From the NCBI GenBank assembly GCA_040880285.1, contig JBBDIT010000015.1, positions 1 through 7,219 on the forward strand: a stretch of DNA of 7,219 nt. The letters are read 5' to 3'. Position 1 is the stretch's first letter. Every line of letters starts with the position of its first letter. This document shows, in pieces, positions 1-6,321 of the stretch. Under the pieces are notes generated by a model, which had not been told where the DNA came from, did no database searches, and saw nothing but the letters and a program-made list of their open reading frames with translations. A program made the position numbers and the translations under genes. This DNA comes from JANQJA01 sp040880285. Lineage in GTDB: Bacteria; Pseudomonadota; Gammaproteobacteria; Pseudomonadales; Azotimanducaceae.

Positions 1-652
1 TGCCTATATCCCCCATAAAGACCCTGGCCGTTGGCCAATTGATGATCAAAAAGCCAAGGCTCACACCGAGCAGGATCAGTACTATGGAGTTCCAGCCCTC
101 AGCGATTTGCCAACTACCTACCAGCAATACACCCAGGCAAACGAACGCCGCCTCCCCTGCCGCCAAACCGTCGATACCATCCATAAAGTTATAGACGTTC
201 AGTAACCAGACCAACGCGATCATGCCAAATACCAGGCCGGCAAAACCCAGATCGAACATCACACCTTGAATATTCAACTCTGGGAAACCGATCCAGTATA
301 TGCACCAGGCACCGGCGAGAAAGTGTGCCGAGGCCCGAACAATGACTGGCAACGACTTCAGGTCATCCCGAAAACCAACCAGAGCGATAAATAGTGGTCC
401 CAGGCATGCATACAGGATGTCTGTGGCTATTCCCCCTTGCGAGAACATCCAGGACAGGGCCAGGAAGAATACAATAACAAATGAGAGCCCTGCGGCCGTA
501 GGCGTCGGGGTTAGATGCGCACTACGCTCGTCCGGGTGATCCATCCAGTGAAAGTGGAGAGCGAGCACCCGATAACTATGGGCAAAAAGATAAGTCGCCA
601 CCAGAGCAGCAATCGCGAGAGTATGAGTATTAGGGTCAGAGTAAAAATTCAA
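1..652 (-). CDS. WecA/WbpL-like polyprenyl-phosphate sugar-1-phosphate transferase, partial (3' part off the window)
   Basis: Membrane enzyme of the MraY/WecA family (glycosyltransferase family 4), expected to move a sugar-1-phosphate from a UDP-sugar to undecaprenyl phosphate at the inner membrane and so start an O-antigen or related glycan. Reading the minus strand from about 649 to 1 gives an unbroken hydrophobic protein with the family landmarks in order: DHPDERSAH followed by PTPTAAG (substrate loop), the acidic motif FRDDLKSL, then LLNVYNFMDGIDG, and VFMGDIG at the very edge. At least five hydrophobic segments are visible. No in-frame ATG exists before the first motif. TTG at 652 keeps a full first membrane helix (LAIAALVATYLFA) and lies inside the inverted-repeat element 629-725; GTG at 601 would cut that helix. 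The neighbouring epimerase suggests the sugar is a deoxy-amino sugar, as for WbpL (inference). Family call is firm; start and sugar are not. Confidence 0.9.
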   Translation of the reverse strand, partial: MNFYSDPNTHTLAIAALVATYLFAHSYRVLALHFHWMDHPDERSAHLTPTPTAAGLSFVIVFFLALSWMFSQGGIATDILYACLGPLFIALVGFRDDLKSLPVIVRASAHFLAGAWCIYWIGFPELNIQGVMFDLGFAGLVFGMIALVWLLNVYNFMDGIDGLAAGEAAFVCLGVLLVGSWQIAEGWNSIVLILLGVSLGFLIINWPTARVFMGDIG

Positions 653-725
653 ATTTCTGGCTCGATCATCTCAATCCGCTGGTGCCCAGGAGCATTAGTG
701 CCCAGGATTTTACTCTGACCCCAAT
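629..725. mobile_element. MITE-like element, 97 bp with 18-bp terminal inverted repeats
   Basis: The left end ATTAGGGTCAGAGTAAAA (629-646) and the reverse complement of the right end, ATTGGGGTCAGAGTAAAA (708-725), match at 17 of 18 positions. The interior is too short to code for anything and holds a 10-bp direct repeat, GTGCCCAGGA, at 682-691 and 698-707. From memory, ends of the GGGGTCAGAGTAAAA type recur in many proteobacterial genomes, often near REP-associated (Y1-type) transposases; this could not be searched. The right end is 6 bp from the tRNA-Pro 3' end and the left end runs into the glycosyltransferase reading frame, so it occupies the whole gap between them. No clear target duplication is visible. 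Confidence 0.7.
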
Positions 726-731
726 TATTAT

Positions 732-808
732 TGGTCGGGACGGCAGGATTTGAACCTACGACCACCACACCCCCAGTGTGGTGCGCTACCAGACTGCGCT
801 ACGCCCCG
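732..808 (-). tRNA. tRNA-Pro (anticodon GGG)
   Basis: The 77-nt minus-strand sequence folds into a full cloverleaf. The acceptor stem is CGGGGCG with CGTCCCG (one G-U pair), followed by discriminator A and an encoded CCA end. The D stem is GCGC/GCGC. The anticodon stem is CCACA/TGTGG with loop CTGGGGG, placing anticodon GGG at plus positions 772-774 and G at position 37, as usual for proline tRNAs. The T arm is GTAGG-TTCAAAT-CCTGC. It reads CCC and CCU codons. It lies between the epimerase gene (22 bp upstream) and the repeat element at 629-725 (6 bp downstream). A tRNA-Pro after the ihfA/MerR pair is familiar from pseudomonads. Confidence 0.96.
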
Positions 809-818
809 AAGGGGCCGG

Positions 819-847
819 ATTTTAGCAGGGTTAGGTCGAATGCCCAA
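819..847 (-). promoter_or_regulatory. Candidate sigma-70 promoter for tRNA-Pro
   Basis: On the minus strand TAAAAT (819-824) matches the -10 consensus at 5 of 6 and sits 17 nt after a weak -35, TTGGGC (842-847, 3 of 6). The stretch between the -10 and the tRNA is CCGGCCCC-rich, the GC-rich discriminator typical of stringently controlled stable-RNA promoters. The start would fall near 812, leaving a leader of only about 4 nt. The -35 lies inside the last codons of the epimerase gene. Read-through from the epimerase is the alternative. Confidence 0.4.
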
Positions 848-1739
848 ACATTCGGGCAAGACATTGCCGGGTAGTATAGGGTGGCTGCCAATCCAGCAGT
901 TCACAGGTGCTGGATAGATCGACCTCAAGGCTATTGAGAAGTTTACCGGCACGTTTTCGACCCACCAGCATACTCGCCAGGAATCGAAGCGCTGGCTGCG
1001 GCAGCGGTACCTGGATAACTCGACGATCCATGGCCTCGGCCAGGTAGGACAAGAGCTCCGGTAGTCGCAGCGACACTGGGTCGGCCACGTACAAGGCAGT
1101 TTCTGACTGGACACCGACTCGCAGGCAAGTCTCGATAAAGTCGCACAGGTTATCAATGCCGAGGTAACTTCGTCTGGCCGCGACATTTCGAAACGGCAGA
1201 GGGATCGGCAACTGGGCGAGTCGCTGCAGGGTTTTGAAATTCCCTTTGACGCCAGGCCCATAGACGAGCGGTACGCGAATCACGGTCGCACCGGACTCGA
1301 AATGTTCCCTGACAATCTTTTCGGCCTCATATTTGGTGCGGGCGTAATCGTCCTGCGGAGCAACCGGGCTCCCAGGGCCAAACGGAACAGGAGACCACTC
1401 ACCATTGACCTTGACTGAACTCAGGAAGATAAATCGACTGACACCGGTGACACGAGCCGCCTCGACAAGTGTCCGGGTGCCTTCCACGTTGACACGTTCA
1501 TACTCATTGGCGGTCGCGCCAAAGTCGTGAGCAATCGCCGCCAGGTGAATGACGACCTCCTGGTTAGCAAGGTGTCTCGGCTCGATCAGGCTAATGTCGA
1601 TGACTTCATGGACATGAATGTTCTTATCATATCCGGGGTCATGCCGAACCAATGCGGTGACGTCATATCCCTTTTGCAGGAGAAATGATGTGAGTTCTCG
1701 GCCAATGAAACCGGTGGCGCCGGTGAGTAGAATTTTCAA
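831..1739 (-). CDS. NAD-dependent sugar-nucleotide epimerase/reductase (extended SDR, WbpV-like)
   Basis: A 302-residue cytoplasmic extended short-chain dehydrogenase. The Rossmann glycine motif GATGFIG is at residues 7-13, VIHLAA at 63-68, the serine strand FLSSVKVNGE at 105-114, and the catalytic pair YxxxK is Y132 and K136, followed by RVPLVYGPGVKGNF. That last motif and the IPLPF segment resemble the group (WbpV and relatives) that reduces a UDP-4-keto-6-deoxy-HexNAc to UDP-FucNAc or UDP-QuiNAc for O-antigen; the exact substrate is inference. The WbpL-like transferase downstream fits this role. The start is TTG at 1739: it puts the Rossmann strand at residue 3, there is no in-frame ATG nearby upstream, and only a weak GGA ribosome site precedes it. 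A repeat cluster separates it from the regulator gene, and its last codons overlap the possible tRNA promoter. Confidence 0.88.
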   Translation of the reverse strand: MKILLTGATGFIGRELTSFLLQKGYDVTALVRHDPGYDKNIHVHEVIDISLIEPRHLANQEVVIHLAAIAHDFGATANEYERVNVEGTRTLVEAARVTGVSRFIFLSSVKVNGEWSPVPFGPGSPVAPQDDYARTKYEAEKIVREHFESGATVIRVPLVYGPGVKGNFKTLQRLAQLPIPLPFRNVAARRSYLGIDNLCDFIETCLRVGVQSETALYVADPVSLRLPELLSYLAEAMDRRVIQVPLPQPALRFLASMLVGRKRAGKLLNSLEVDLSSTCELLDWQPPYTTRQCLARMFGHST

Positions 1740-1782
1740 TTGTGGTCCGCTTGTATGGCGTTGAGAGTCATAAGTGTGGTTC

Positions 1783-1871
1783 GGAGATCCTTCGGAGATC
1801 CTTCGCTACGCCGGGACGCGCAGTCTCAGGATGACACGGGCTGCGCCGGGTCGCGCAGTCTCAGGATGACA
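1783..1871. repeat. Cluster of GAGATCCTTC/CAGGATGAC palindromic repeats
   Basis: The gap between the regulator and epimerase genes is mostly repeat. GGAGATCCTTC occurs twice head to tail (1783-1793, 1794-1804). Then a 31-bp unit is present at 1806-1836 and 1841-1871, differing at two positions and ending in CTCAGGATGACA. The second unit holds a perfect 6-bp hairpin, CTGCGC (1841-1846) with GCGCAG (1853-1858). This is the same family as the copies at 5208-5285 and 7096-7176. It may act as an RNA hairpin at the 3' end of the regulator transcript; there is no U-run to support a classic terminator. Confidence 0.75.
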
Positions 1872-1879
1872 GGCACGCG

Positions 1880-2236
1880 CTAGGACTTGAGGACTTCAAG
1901 CACTTCTTCGAGCTCAACAATCATCTGCTGAATCAGCTGCTTGTACTGGGTTTTGTCCTCGACCTGCTCGTCACCGGAAAGGCGCTGGCGGGCACCACCG
2001 ATGGTGAAGCCCTGATCGTACAGCAGGGAGCGAATCTGGCGGATCATGAGGACGTCCTGGCGCTGGTAGTAACGTCGGTTACCACGGCGTTTGACGGGCT
2101 TTAACTGTGGAAATTCCTGTTCCCAGTATCGCAATACATGGGGTTTGACCGCGCACAGGCCGCTGACCTCACCGATAGTGAAATAGCGCTTGCCCGGGAT
2201 CGGGGGCAGTTCCGCGTTATGATCTGGGTCCAGCAT
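1880..2236 (-). CDS. Small MerR-family transcriptional regulator overlapping ihfA
   Basis: A 118-residue protein with the MerR winged helix-turn-helix at residues about 18-85 (YFTIGEVSGLCAVKPHVLRY, then RRGNRRYY) and a short helical, probably coiled-coil dimerisation tail (about 96-117). It has no room for an effector domain and only one cysteine (C27), so there is no metal-binding cysteine set like that of MerR itself. It is the conserved regulator found beside ihfA in pseudomonads and relatives; its targets are not known to me. The ATG at 2236 lies 20 bp inside the ihfA end, with AGAGG only 3 nt before it, so translation is probably coupled to ihfA. The family call is certain; the role is open. 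Confidence 0.93.
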   Translation of the reverse strand: MLDPDHNAELPPIPGKRYFTIGEVSGLCAVKPHVLRYWEQEFPQLKPVKRRGNRRYYQRQDVLMIRQIRSLLYDQGFTIGGARQRLSGDEQVEDKTQYKQLIQQMIVELEEVLEVLKS

Positions 2237-2519
2237 ATGCCTCTACTCTGGCCTTGAGCTTTTGCCCCGGCCTGAATGTCACAACCCTGCGTGCAGTAAT
2301 CGGGATTTCTTCCCCGGTTTTGGGATTTCGTCCTGGGCGCTGGCTCTTGTCGCGAAGGTCAAAATTGCCGAATCCCGACAACTTCACCTGCTCATTGGAT
2401 TCGAGCGAAGTCCTGACCTCTTCAAAGAAGAGCTCAACCACCTCTTTGGCCTCGCGCTTGTTCAAACCCAGTTCATCAAACAGCTTTTCAGCCATTTCAG
2501 CCTTGGTCAACGCTCCCAT
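2217..2519 (-). CDS. ihfA: Integration host factor subunit alpha
   Basis: A 100-residue IHF/HU-family protein that pairs with IHF-beta to bind specific DNA sites and bend them sharply, acting in recombination, replication and promoter architecture. Nearly the whole chain follows E. coli IhfA: LTKAEMAEKLFDELGLNKRE, then EQVKLSGFGNFDLRDKSQRP, then the beta-arm region GRNPKTGEEIPITARRVVTF with the DNA-intercalating proline in GRNPKTG. The length (99 in E. coli) supports the ATG at 2519, which follows AAGGATGGAAGA. It lies 272 bp after pheT, a gap holding a pheT relic and a likely promoter, and it overlaps the MerR gene by 20 bp. In E. coli ihfA is expressed from its own promoter as well as with pheST. 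Confidence 0.98.
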   Translation of the reverse strand: MGALTKAEMAEKLFDELGLNKREAKEVVELFFEEVRTSLESNEQVKLSGFGNFDLRDKSQRPGRNPKTGEEIPITARRVVTFRPGQKLKARVEAYAGPRS

Positions 2520-2618
2520 TCTTCCATCCTTCGATCAAATATCCATACGCTGACCCGGAGAACTGGGCCAGTACAGCGATGTGGTAAGAGTGCGGGAAGC
2601 CGGCGGTCAGGTCAAGTA

Positions 2619-2693
2619 TCAGTTGAGAATTTTTCCATTAGGATCAATGCCTTTGCCATGATATACGTCAAACAACTTTAGGTTTGTCAAGGC
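2619..2693 (-). pseudogene. Relic of a second pheT 3' end (FDX-ACB fragment) in the pheT-ihfA gap
   Basis: Between stop codons on the minus strand, 24 codons read ALTNLKLFDVYHGKGIDP and then NGKILN before a TGA. They align without gaps to PheT residues 739-762 encoded at 2906-2977 (TLTGLIVFDVYQGKGIDP, then GQKSVG), with 14 of 24 identical. Many identical residues use different synonymous codons (TTT/TTC, GAC/GAT, GTA/GTC, TAT/TAC, AAA/AAG), so this is a divergent homologue rather than a recent copy. It has no start codon and homology ends at both sides, so it is not a working gene. The plus-strand text AGGATCAATGCC followed by TTGCC occurs in both places. Confidence 0.75.
2660..2690 (-). promoter_or_regulatory. 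Candidate ihfA promoter
   Basis: A perfect -35 box, TTGACA (2685-2690), is followed by TATATC (2660-2665) at 19 nt or GTATAT (2661-2666) at 18 nt. Transcription would begin near 2653, about 130 nt before the ihfA start. It lies inside the pheT relic. The long spacing makes it suboptimal. A separate ihfA promoter is expected from E. coli. I see no convincing terminator in the rest of the 2520-2791 gap, so read-through from pheST is also likely. Confidence 0.4.
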
Positions 2694-2791
2694 TTATCGC
2701 GCTGCAAATGCGGTGGGAAATCGCCCCATCCCCATGTAATCACTGGGTTTGATCGATTCTGGCCCGGGTATTCACATGGCTGATTTCATCG

Positions 2792-5191
2792 CTAGCGGAG
2801 GCTGGCACCGAACTGCTTCGAAAGGGCCTCAACCACCGCATCTACCGCCTTGTTGATCTCCTCCTCGGCCAGCGTGCGCTCCGCCAACTGGAATGTCATC
2901 CCCAGACCGACGCTCTTCTGGCCAGGATCAATGCCCTTGCCCTGGTAGACATCGAACACGATGAGCCCGGTCAACGTGGGGCCGGCAGTGGCCTGTACAC
3001 AGGCCCTGATTGCCGCTACCGGGACAGTTTCATCGACGATCACGGCAATATCCCGGCGCACCTCCGGAAAACGCGACAGGCTGACCGCGGCTGGAATCCG
3101 GCGTTGCGTCAGCAAGCTGGCCTTCAATTCAAACAGGTACACGGGCTGGTCCACATCCAGCGCCTGCTGTGCCCGCGGGTCCAGCAAGCCGAGATAGCCG
3201 ACCAGTTCGCCATTGCGCAAAATCCGGGCGGTCTGGCCCGGATGCAGGGCCGAATGTTCGCCAGCCTCAAAACTGAACTCGGCAGCACTCCCGGTCAGGG
3301 CGATAACCGTTTCAATGTCGCCCTTGACGTCGAAAAAATCGATGGCGCCGCTGCCATTGCCCCAGTTCTCCGCCTGCCGCGGCCCGGTGGCCACACCCGC
3401 TACCATTAATTCCTGGGTGATCGTGTCCATGGTGACATCAGCCTGATTTGGTGATTGCAGGAATCGCAGACCGGTTTCAAACAACCGCACCCGTGACTGT
3501 TGGCGATTGACGTTATACAGCAAGGATTTGATCAGCCCGGTCCAGAGTGTCGTGCGCATGACGCCCATTTCGGAAGACAGCGGATTGGCAAGGCCAATGG
3601 GTTCATTGGCAGGGTCCAGCACACCCTCAGATTTGGCATCGACAAAACTGTAGGTGACTGCTTCAAAATAACCGCGGGCCACCAACTGGTCCTTGATGGC
3701 ATTGACGGTTAATTCCCCTTCCGGCGCCGGCACCATGGCAAGGCTGGTGGTTGGTGTCCTGACCGGCAAGGTATTGTAGCCGTAGATCCGACTGATCTCT
3801 TCAATGAGGTCTGCTTCGATCGCGATATCAAACCGATGTGACGGTGCCGTCACGGTCCAGGCAGTCTCTGCTTCTGCATGACGTTCGAAATCAAAATGCA
3901 ACTGGCCAAGCATGCGTTCGATGTCGGCATCGGCAATTTCCACACCCAGCAATCGTTTGACCCGACTGGCGCGCAATTCGACGTATTTGACCGACGGCAG
4001 GCTGGCCTCCGCCACCGTCTCAACCGTGGGCCCGGCTTCACCCCCTGCGATTGCAAGCAACAGTGCGGTGGCACGTTCAACCGCGCGCGCCTGGCCCTGC
4101 CAGTCCACGCCGCGTTCAAAGCGATGGGAGGCATCCGTATTCAAGCCATAGGAGCGTGCGCGACCGGCAATAATCGTAGGCGCAAAAAAAGCACTCTCCA
4201 AAAAGATATTGGCGCTGGCATCGGTCACTGCAGTAGAGCGCCCGCCCATAATTCCGGCGATACCGATTGCGCCAGCGTCATCGGTGATCAGGAGGGTGTC
4301 GTCGTTAAGGCTAATGTCCTGGCCATCCAACAAGGTGACCGCTTCGGACGCCTTTGCCATACGCACAACGATCTTGCCGCTCAACTTGTCCAGATCATAG
4401 GCGTGCATGGGCTGTCCCAATTCCAGCATGACGTAATTGGTGACATCGACCACAGGATCAATACTGCGCAAGCCGCTGCGGCGCAACTTCTCCTTCATCC
4501 AAAATGGGGTGGCCGCATCCAGGTCGAGATTCCGGATGACCCGGCCGACAAATCGAGAACAGCCTTCGGGTGCGGCCAGTTCGACCGGGAAGACCTCATC
4601 GATTGTAGCTTTGACCGGCACAATCTCAAGCGGCGCCACCTCAACATTGCCCAGGATGCCAGCCTCACGGCCAAGCCCGACCATGCCGAGGCAATCGCTG
4701 CGATTGGGCGTTAAGTCAAGGTCAATGGTGATGTCGTCGAGATTCAGGTACGCGCGAATGTCCGTGCCCACAGGCGCGTCGGCGGGTAGTTCCATCAGGC
4801 CCTCGTGATGGTCGCTGAGCCCCAGTTCGCGTTCGGAGCACAACATGCCAAAGGATTCGACGCCGCGGAGTTTGGCTTTCTTGATTTTGAAATCGTCAAG
4901 GTTGGCGCCAACCAATGCAAACGGCACTTTGATACCGGCCCGGGCATTCGGCGCACCACAGACGACCTGGACGGTTTCATTACCGCCGTCAACCGTACAC
5001 ACGACCAGTTTGTCTGCATCGGGGTGAGGCTCAACGGCTTTGATCTCACCGACCACCACACCTTCGAACGGACTGGCCACCGGCTCGACGCCATCGACTT
5101 CGAGGCCCGCCATGGTGAGTTGCTCCAGCAGCTCAGCGCTGGTCAGGTCGGGGTTAACGAATTCTCTTAGCCAGCTTTCACTGAATTTCAC
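2792..5191 (-). CDS. pheT: Phenylalanine--tRNA ligase beta subunit
   Basis: A 799-residue beta subunit (795 in E. coli) of the cytoplasmic alpha2-beta2 enzyme that charges tRNA-Phe. Visible in order: the N-terminal B1 part, the EMAP-like tRNA-binding domain (about 45-148), the B3/B4 editing module from TPNRSDCLGMVGLGREA (about 161) through DPVVDVTNYVMLELGQPMHA to RFERGVDWQ, the B5 domain (from RASRVKRLLGVEI), the catalytic-like core, and the C-terminal FDX-ACB anticodon-binding domain (about 705-799, SRFPEVRRDIAVIVDE, FDVYQGKG). The start is GTG at 5191, chosen because MKFSESWLREFV is the family N-terminus and GGAG lies 7 nt before it. It follows pheS after 102 bp filled by an inverted pair of repeats. 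It appears intact. Confidence 0.98.
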   Translation of the reverse strand: MKFSESWLREFVNPDLTSAELLEQLTMAGLEVDGVEPVASPFEGVVVGEIKAVEPHPDADKLVVCTVDGGNETVQVVCGAPNARAGIKVPFALVGANLDDFKIKKAKLRGVESFGMLCSERELGLSDHHEGLMELPADAPVGTDIRAYLNLDDITIDLDLTPNRSDCLGMVGLGREAGILGNVEVAPLEIVPVKATIDEVFPVELAAPEGCSRFVGRVIRNLDLDAATPFWMKEKLRRSGLRSIDPVVDVTNYVMLELGQPMHAYDLDKLSGKIVVRMAKASEAVTLLDGQDISLNDDTLLITDDAGAIGIAGIMGGRSTAVTDASANIFLESAFFAPTIIAGRARSYGLNTDASHRFERGVDWQGQARAVERATALLLAIAGGEAGPTVETVAEASLPSVKYVELRASRVKRLLGVEIADADIERMLGQLHFDFERHAEAETAWTVTAPSHRFDIAIEADLIEEISRIYGYNTLPVRTPTTSLAMVPAPEGELTVNAIKDQLVARGYFEAVTYSFVDAKSEGVLDPANEPIGLANPLSSEMGVMRTTLWTGLIKSLLYNVNRQQSRVRLFETGLRFLQSPNQADVTMDTITQELMVAGVATGPRQAENWGNGSGAIDFFDVKGDIETVIALTGSAAEFSFEAGEHSALHPGQTARILRNGELVGYLGLLDPRAQQALDVDQPVYLFELKASLLTQRRIPAAVSLSRFPEVRRDIAVIVDETVPVAAIRACVQATAGPTLTGLIVFDVYQGKGIDPGQKSVGLGMTFQLAERTLAEEEINKAVDAVVEALSKQFGASLR

Positions 5192-5198
5192 TTAATGA

Positions 5199-5202
5199 CT
5201 CC
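5199..5202 (-). promoter_or_regulatory. Ribosome binding site fixing the pheT GTG start
   Basis: GGAG on the minus strand ends 7 nt before GTG at 5191. No in-frame ATG fits; an ATG at 5203-5205 is in another frame and stops after eight codons. The family N-terminus begins exactly at this GTG. Confidence 0.8.
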
Positions 5203-5207
5203 ATTTT

Positions 5208-5285
5208 GAGATCCTTCGCTGCGCTCAGGATGACAACCTTACTACCGTCATCCTGAAGCGCGGCGCAGCCGCGCTGAAGGATCTC
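5208..5285. repeat. Inverted pair of palindromic repeats between pheS and pheT
   Basis: One copy (5208-5234) starts GAGATCCTTC and ends CAGGATGAC; the second (5247-5285) is its inverse, starting GTCATCCTG and ending GAAGGATCTC. The outer 10 bp and inner 9 bp of the two copies pair perfectly, so the whole stretch can fold into one long stem in the pheST transcript. Alternatively the second copy makes its own perfect 7-bp hairpin, GCGCGGC (5258-5264) with GCCGCGC (5268-5274) around GCA. It lies just before the pheT ribosome site and could affect mRNA stability or pheT yield (inference). Confidence 0.8.
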
Positions 5286-5293
5286 CTCGCCAA

Positions 5294-6316
5294 CTAGCTG
5301 AACTGTTTCAGGAATCTCAAATCGTTATCCAGCAGTGCCCGCAGATCCTCGAATCCGTAGCGTAGCAGCGCAAGGCGATCCGGGCCCATACCAAAAGCAA
5401 AGCCGGTAAATTCTTCCGAGTCGATACCGCAATATTCCAGTACCCGTGGATGCACCATGCCCGCGCCCATAATTTCCAGCCAACCTGTGTTACCGCAGGT
5501 TCTGCAGCCATCACCGAGGCAATGTACACACTGCACATCGACTTCTGCCGACGGCTCGGTAAAGGGGAAATAGGAAGGACGAAAGCGTACGCTCAGGTCG
5601 TCACGCTCAAAAAACACCCGCAGGAATTCAACGATCGTACCCTTCAGGTCAGCGAAGCTGGTGTTGCGGTCAATGAACAATCCCTCAACCTGATGAAACA
5701 TGGGCAGGTGTGACGGATCCGGGGCATCGACACGATACACGCGACCAGGGCAGATGATTCGCAATGGCGGCTTGCGCGTTTCCATGGTTCGCACTTGTAC
5801 CGGCGATGTATGGGTTCGCAACAGGATGTTCGGATTGAAATAAAAGGTGTCGTGCATGGCCCGCGCCGGATGATGTTCCGGCAGGTTCAGTGCTTCGAAA
5901 TTGTGATAGTCGTCTTCGATCTCCGGGCCCTCGACCACGTCGTAGCCAGCAGAGAGGAAAAATTGCTCGATGCGGCGCAGTACCAACGTGACAGGATGCA
6001 AGCCACCGGTTTCTGCATTTCGACCCGGCAAAGTGACATCCACTGCTTCCGCCTGTAATTTGGCATCGATCGCACTCTGATCCAGCAAGACCTTGCGCGC
6101 GGTAATGGCGTCCTGCACGGCTTGCTTGGCTTTGTTGATTTCCGCGCCCGCGGCGGGTCGTTCTTCCGCCGACAATTTACCAAGCCCTTTCAGGAGGTCC
6201 GTGAGTTCCCCCTTCTTACCCAGATAACGGACGCGAACCGCATCAAGCGAGGCACTATCGGCAGCTGACTCGATCTCTGCTTTCGCTTTTTCAACGATGT
6301 CGGGAAGGTGCGACAT
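5294..6316 (-). CDS. pheS: Phenylalanine--tRNA ligase alpha subunit
   Basis: The 340-residue catalytic subunit of phenylalanyl-tRNA synthetase (327 in E. coli). An N-terminal coiled-coil arm (about 1-85) precedes the class II core: motif 1 around HHPARAMHDTF (148-158), motif 2 RIICPGRVYR to PMFHQVEG (186-212), and motif 3 GFAFGMGPDRLALLRYG (305-321). A307 matches the alanine (A294 in E. coli) that shapes phenylalanine specificity. The extra length is partly a four-cysteine insert, C263, C266, C271 and C274 (CVHC and CRTC), before GWLEIMGAGMVHP; this looks like a small metal-binding knuckle, which I recall from PheS of many other bacteria but not E. coli. The start at MSHL equals the E. coli start. 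Its ribosome site is unusual (see 6322-6340). It lies 50 bp after rplT with no pheM leader gene. Confidence 0.98.
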   Translation of the reverse strand: MSHLPDIVEKAKAEIESAADSASLDAVRVRYLGKKGELTDLLKGLGKLSAEERPAAGAEINKAKQAVQDAITARKVLLDQSAIDAKLQAEAVDVTLPGRNAETGGLHPVTLVLRRIEQFFLSAGYDVVEGPEIEDDYHNFEALNLPEHHPARAMHDTFYFNPNILLRTHTSPVQVRTMETRKPPLRIICPGRVYRVDAPDPSHLPMFHQVEGLFIDRNTSFADLKGTIVEFLRVFFERDDLSVRFRPSYFPFTEPSAEVDVQCVHCLGDGCRTCGNTGWLEIMGAGMVHPRVLEYCGIDSEEFTGFAFGMGPDRLALLRYGFEDLRALLDNDLRFLKQFS

Positions 6317-6321
6317 GTATT

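Noticed and set aside
300..718. Two short plus-strand open frames opposite the glycosyltransferase and through the inverted-repeat element
   Set aside because: No recognisable protein and no ribosome site; the conserved minus-strand frame explains the region.
809..830. Possible hairpin GCCCC-TTC-GGGGC between leader and tRNA acceptor strand
   Set aside because: With the likely start near 812 most of the leader arm would not be transcribed; it better fits a GC-rich promoter discriminator.
728..1261. A 177-codon minus-strand open frame covering the tRNA and the epimerase 3' half
   Set aside because: It runs through the tRNA-Pro and lies out of frame with the conserved epimerase.
2640..2656. 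IHF-like site GATCAATGCCTTTG that might allow ihfA autoregulation
   Set aside because: It differs from WATCAANNNNTTR at two key positions, and the same text occurs in the pheT coding region, so homology explains it.
3878..4714. A 278-codon open frame on the plus strand inside pheT
   Set aside because: It is antisense to a fully conserved PheT frame, resembles no family I know, and is expected from codon bias on the opposite strand.
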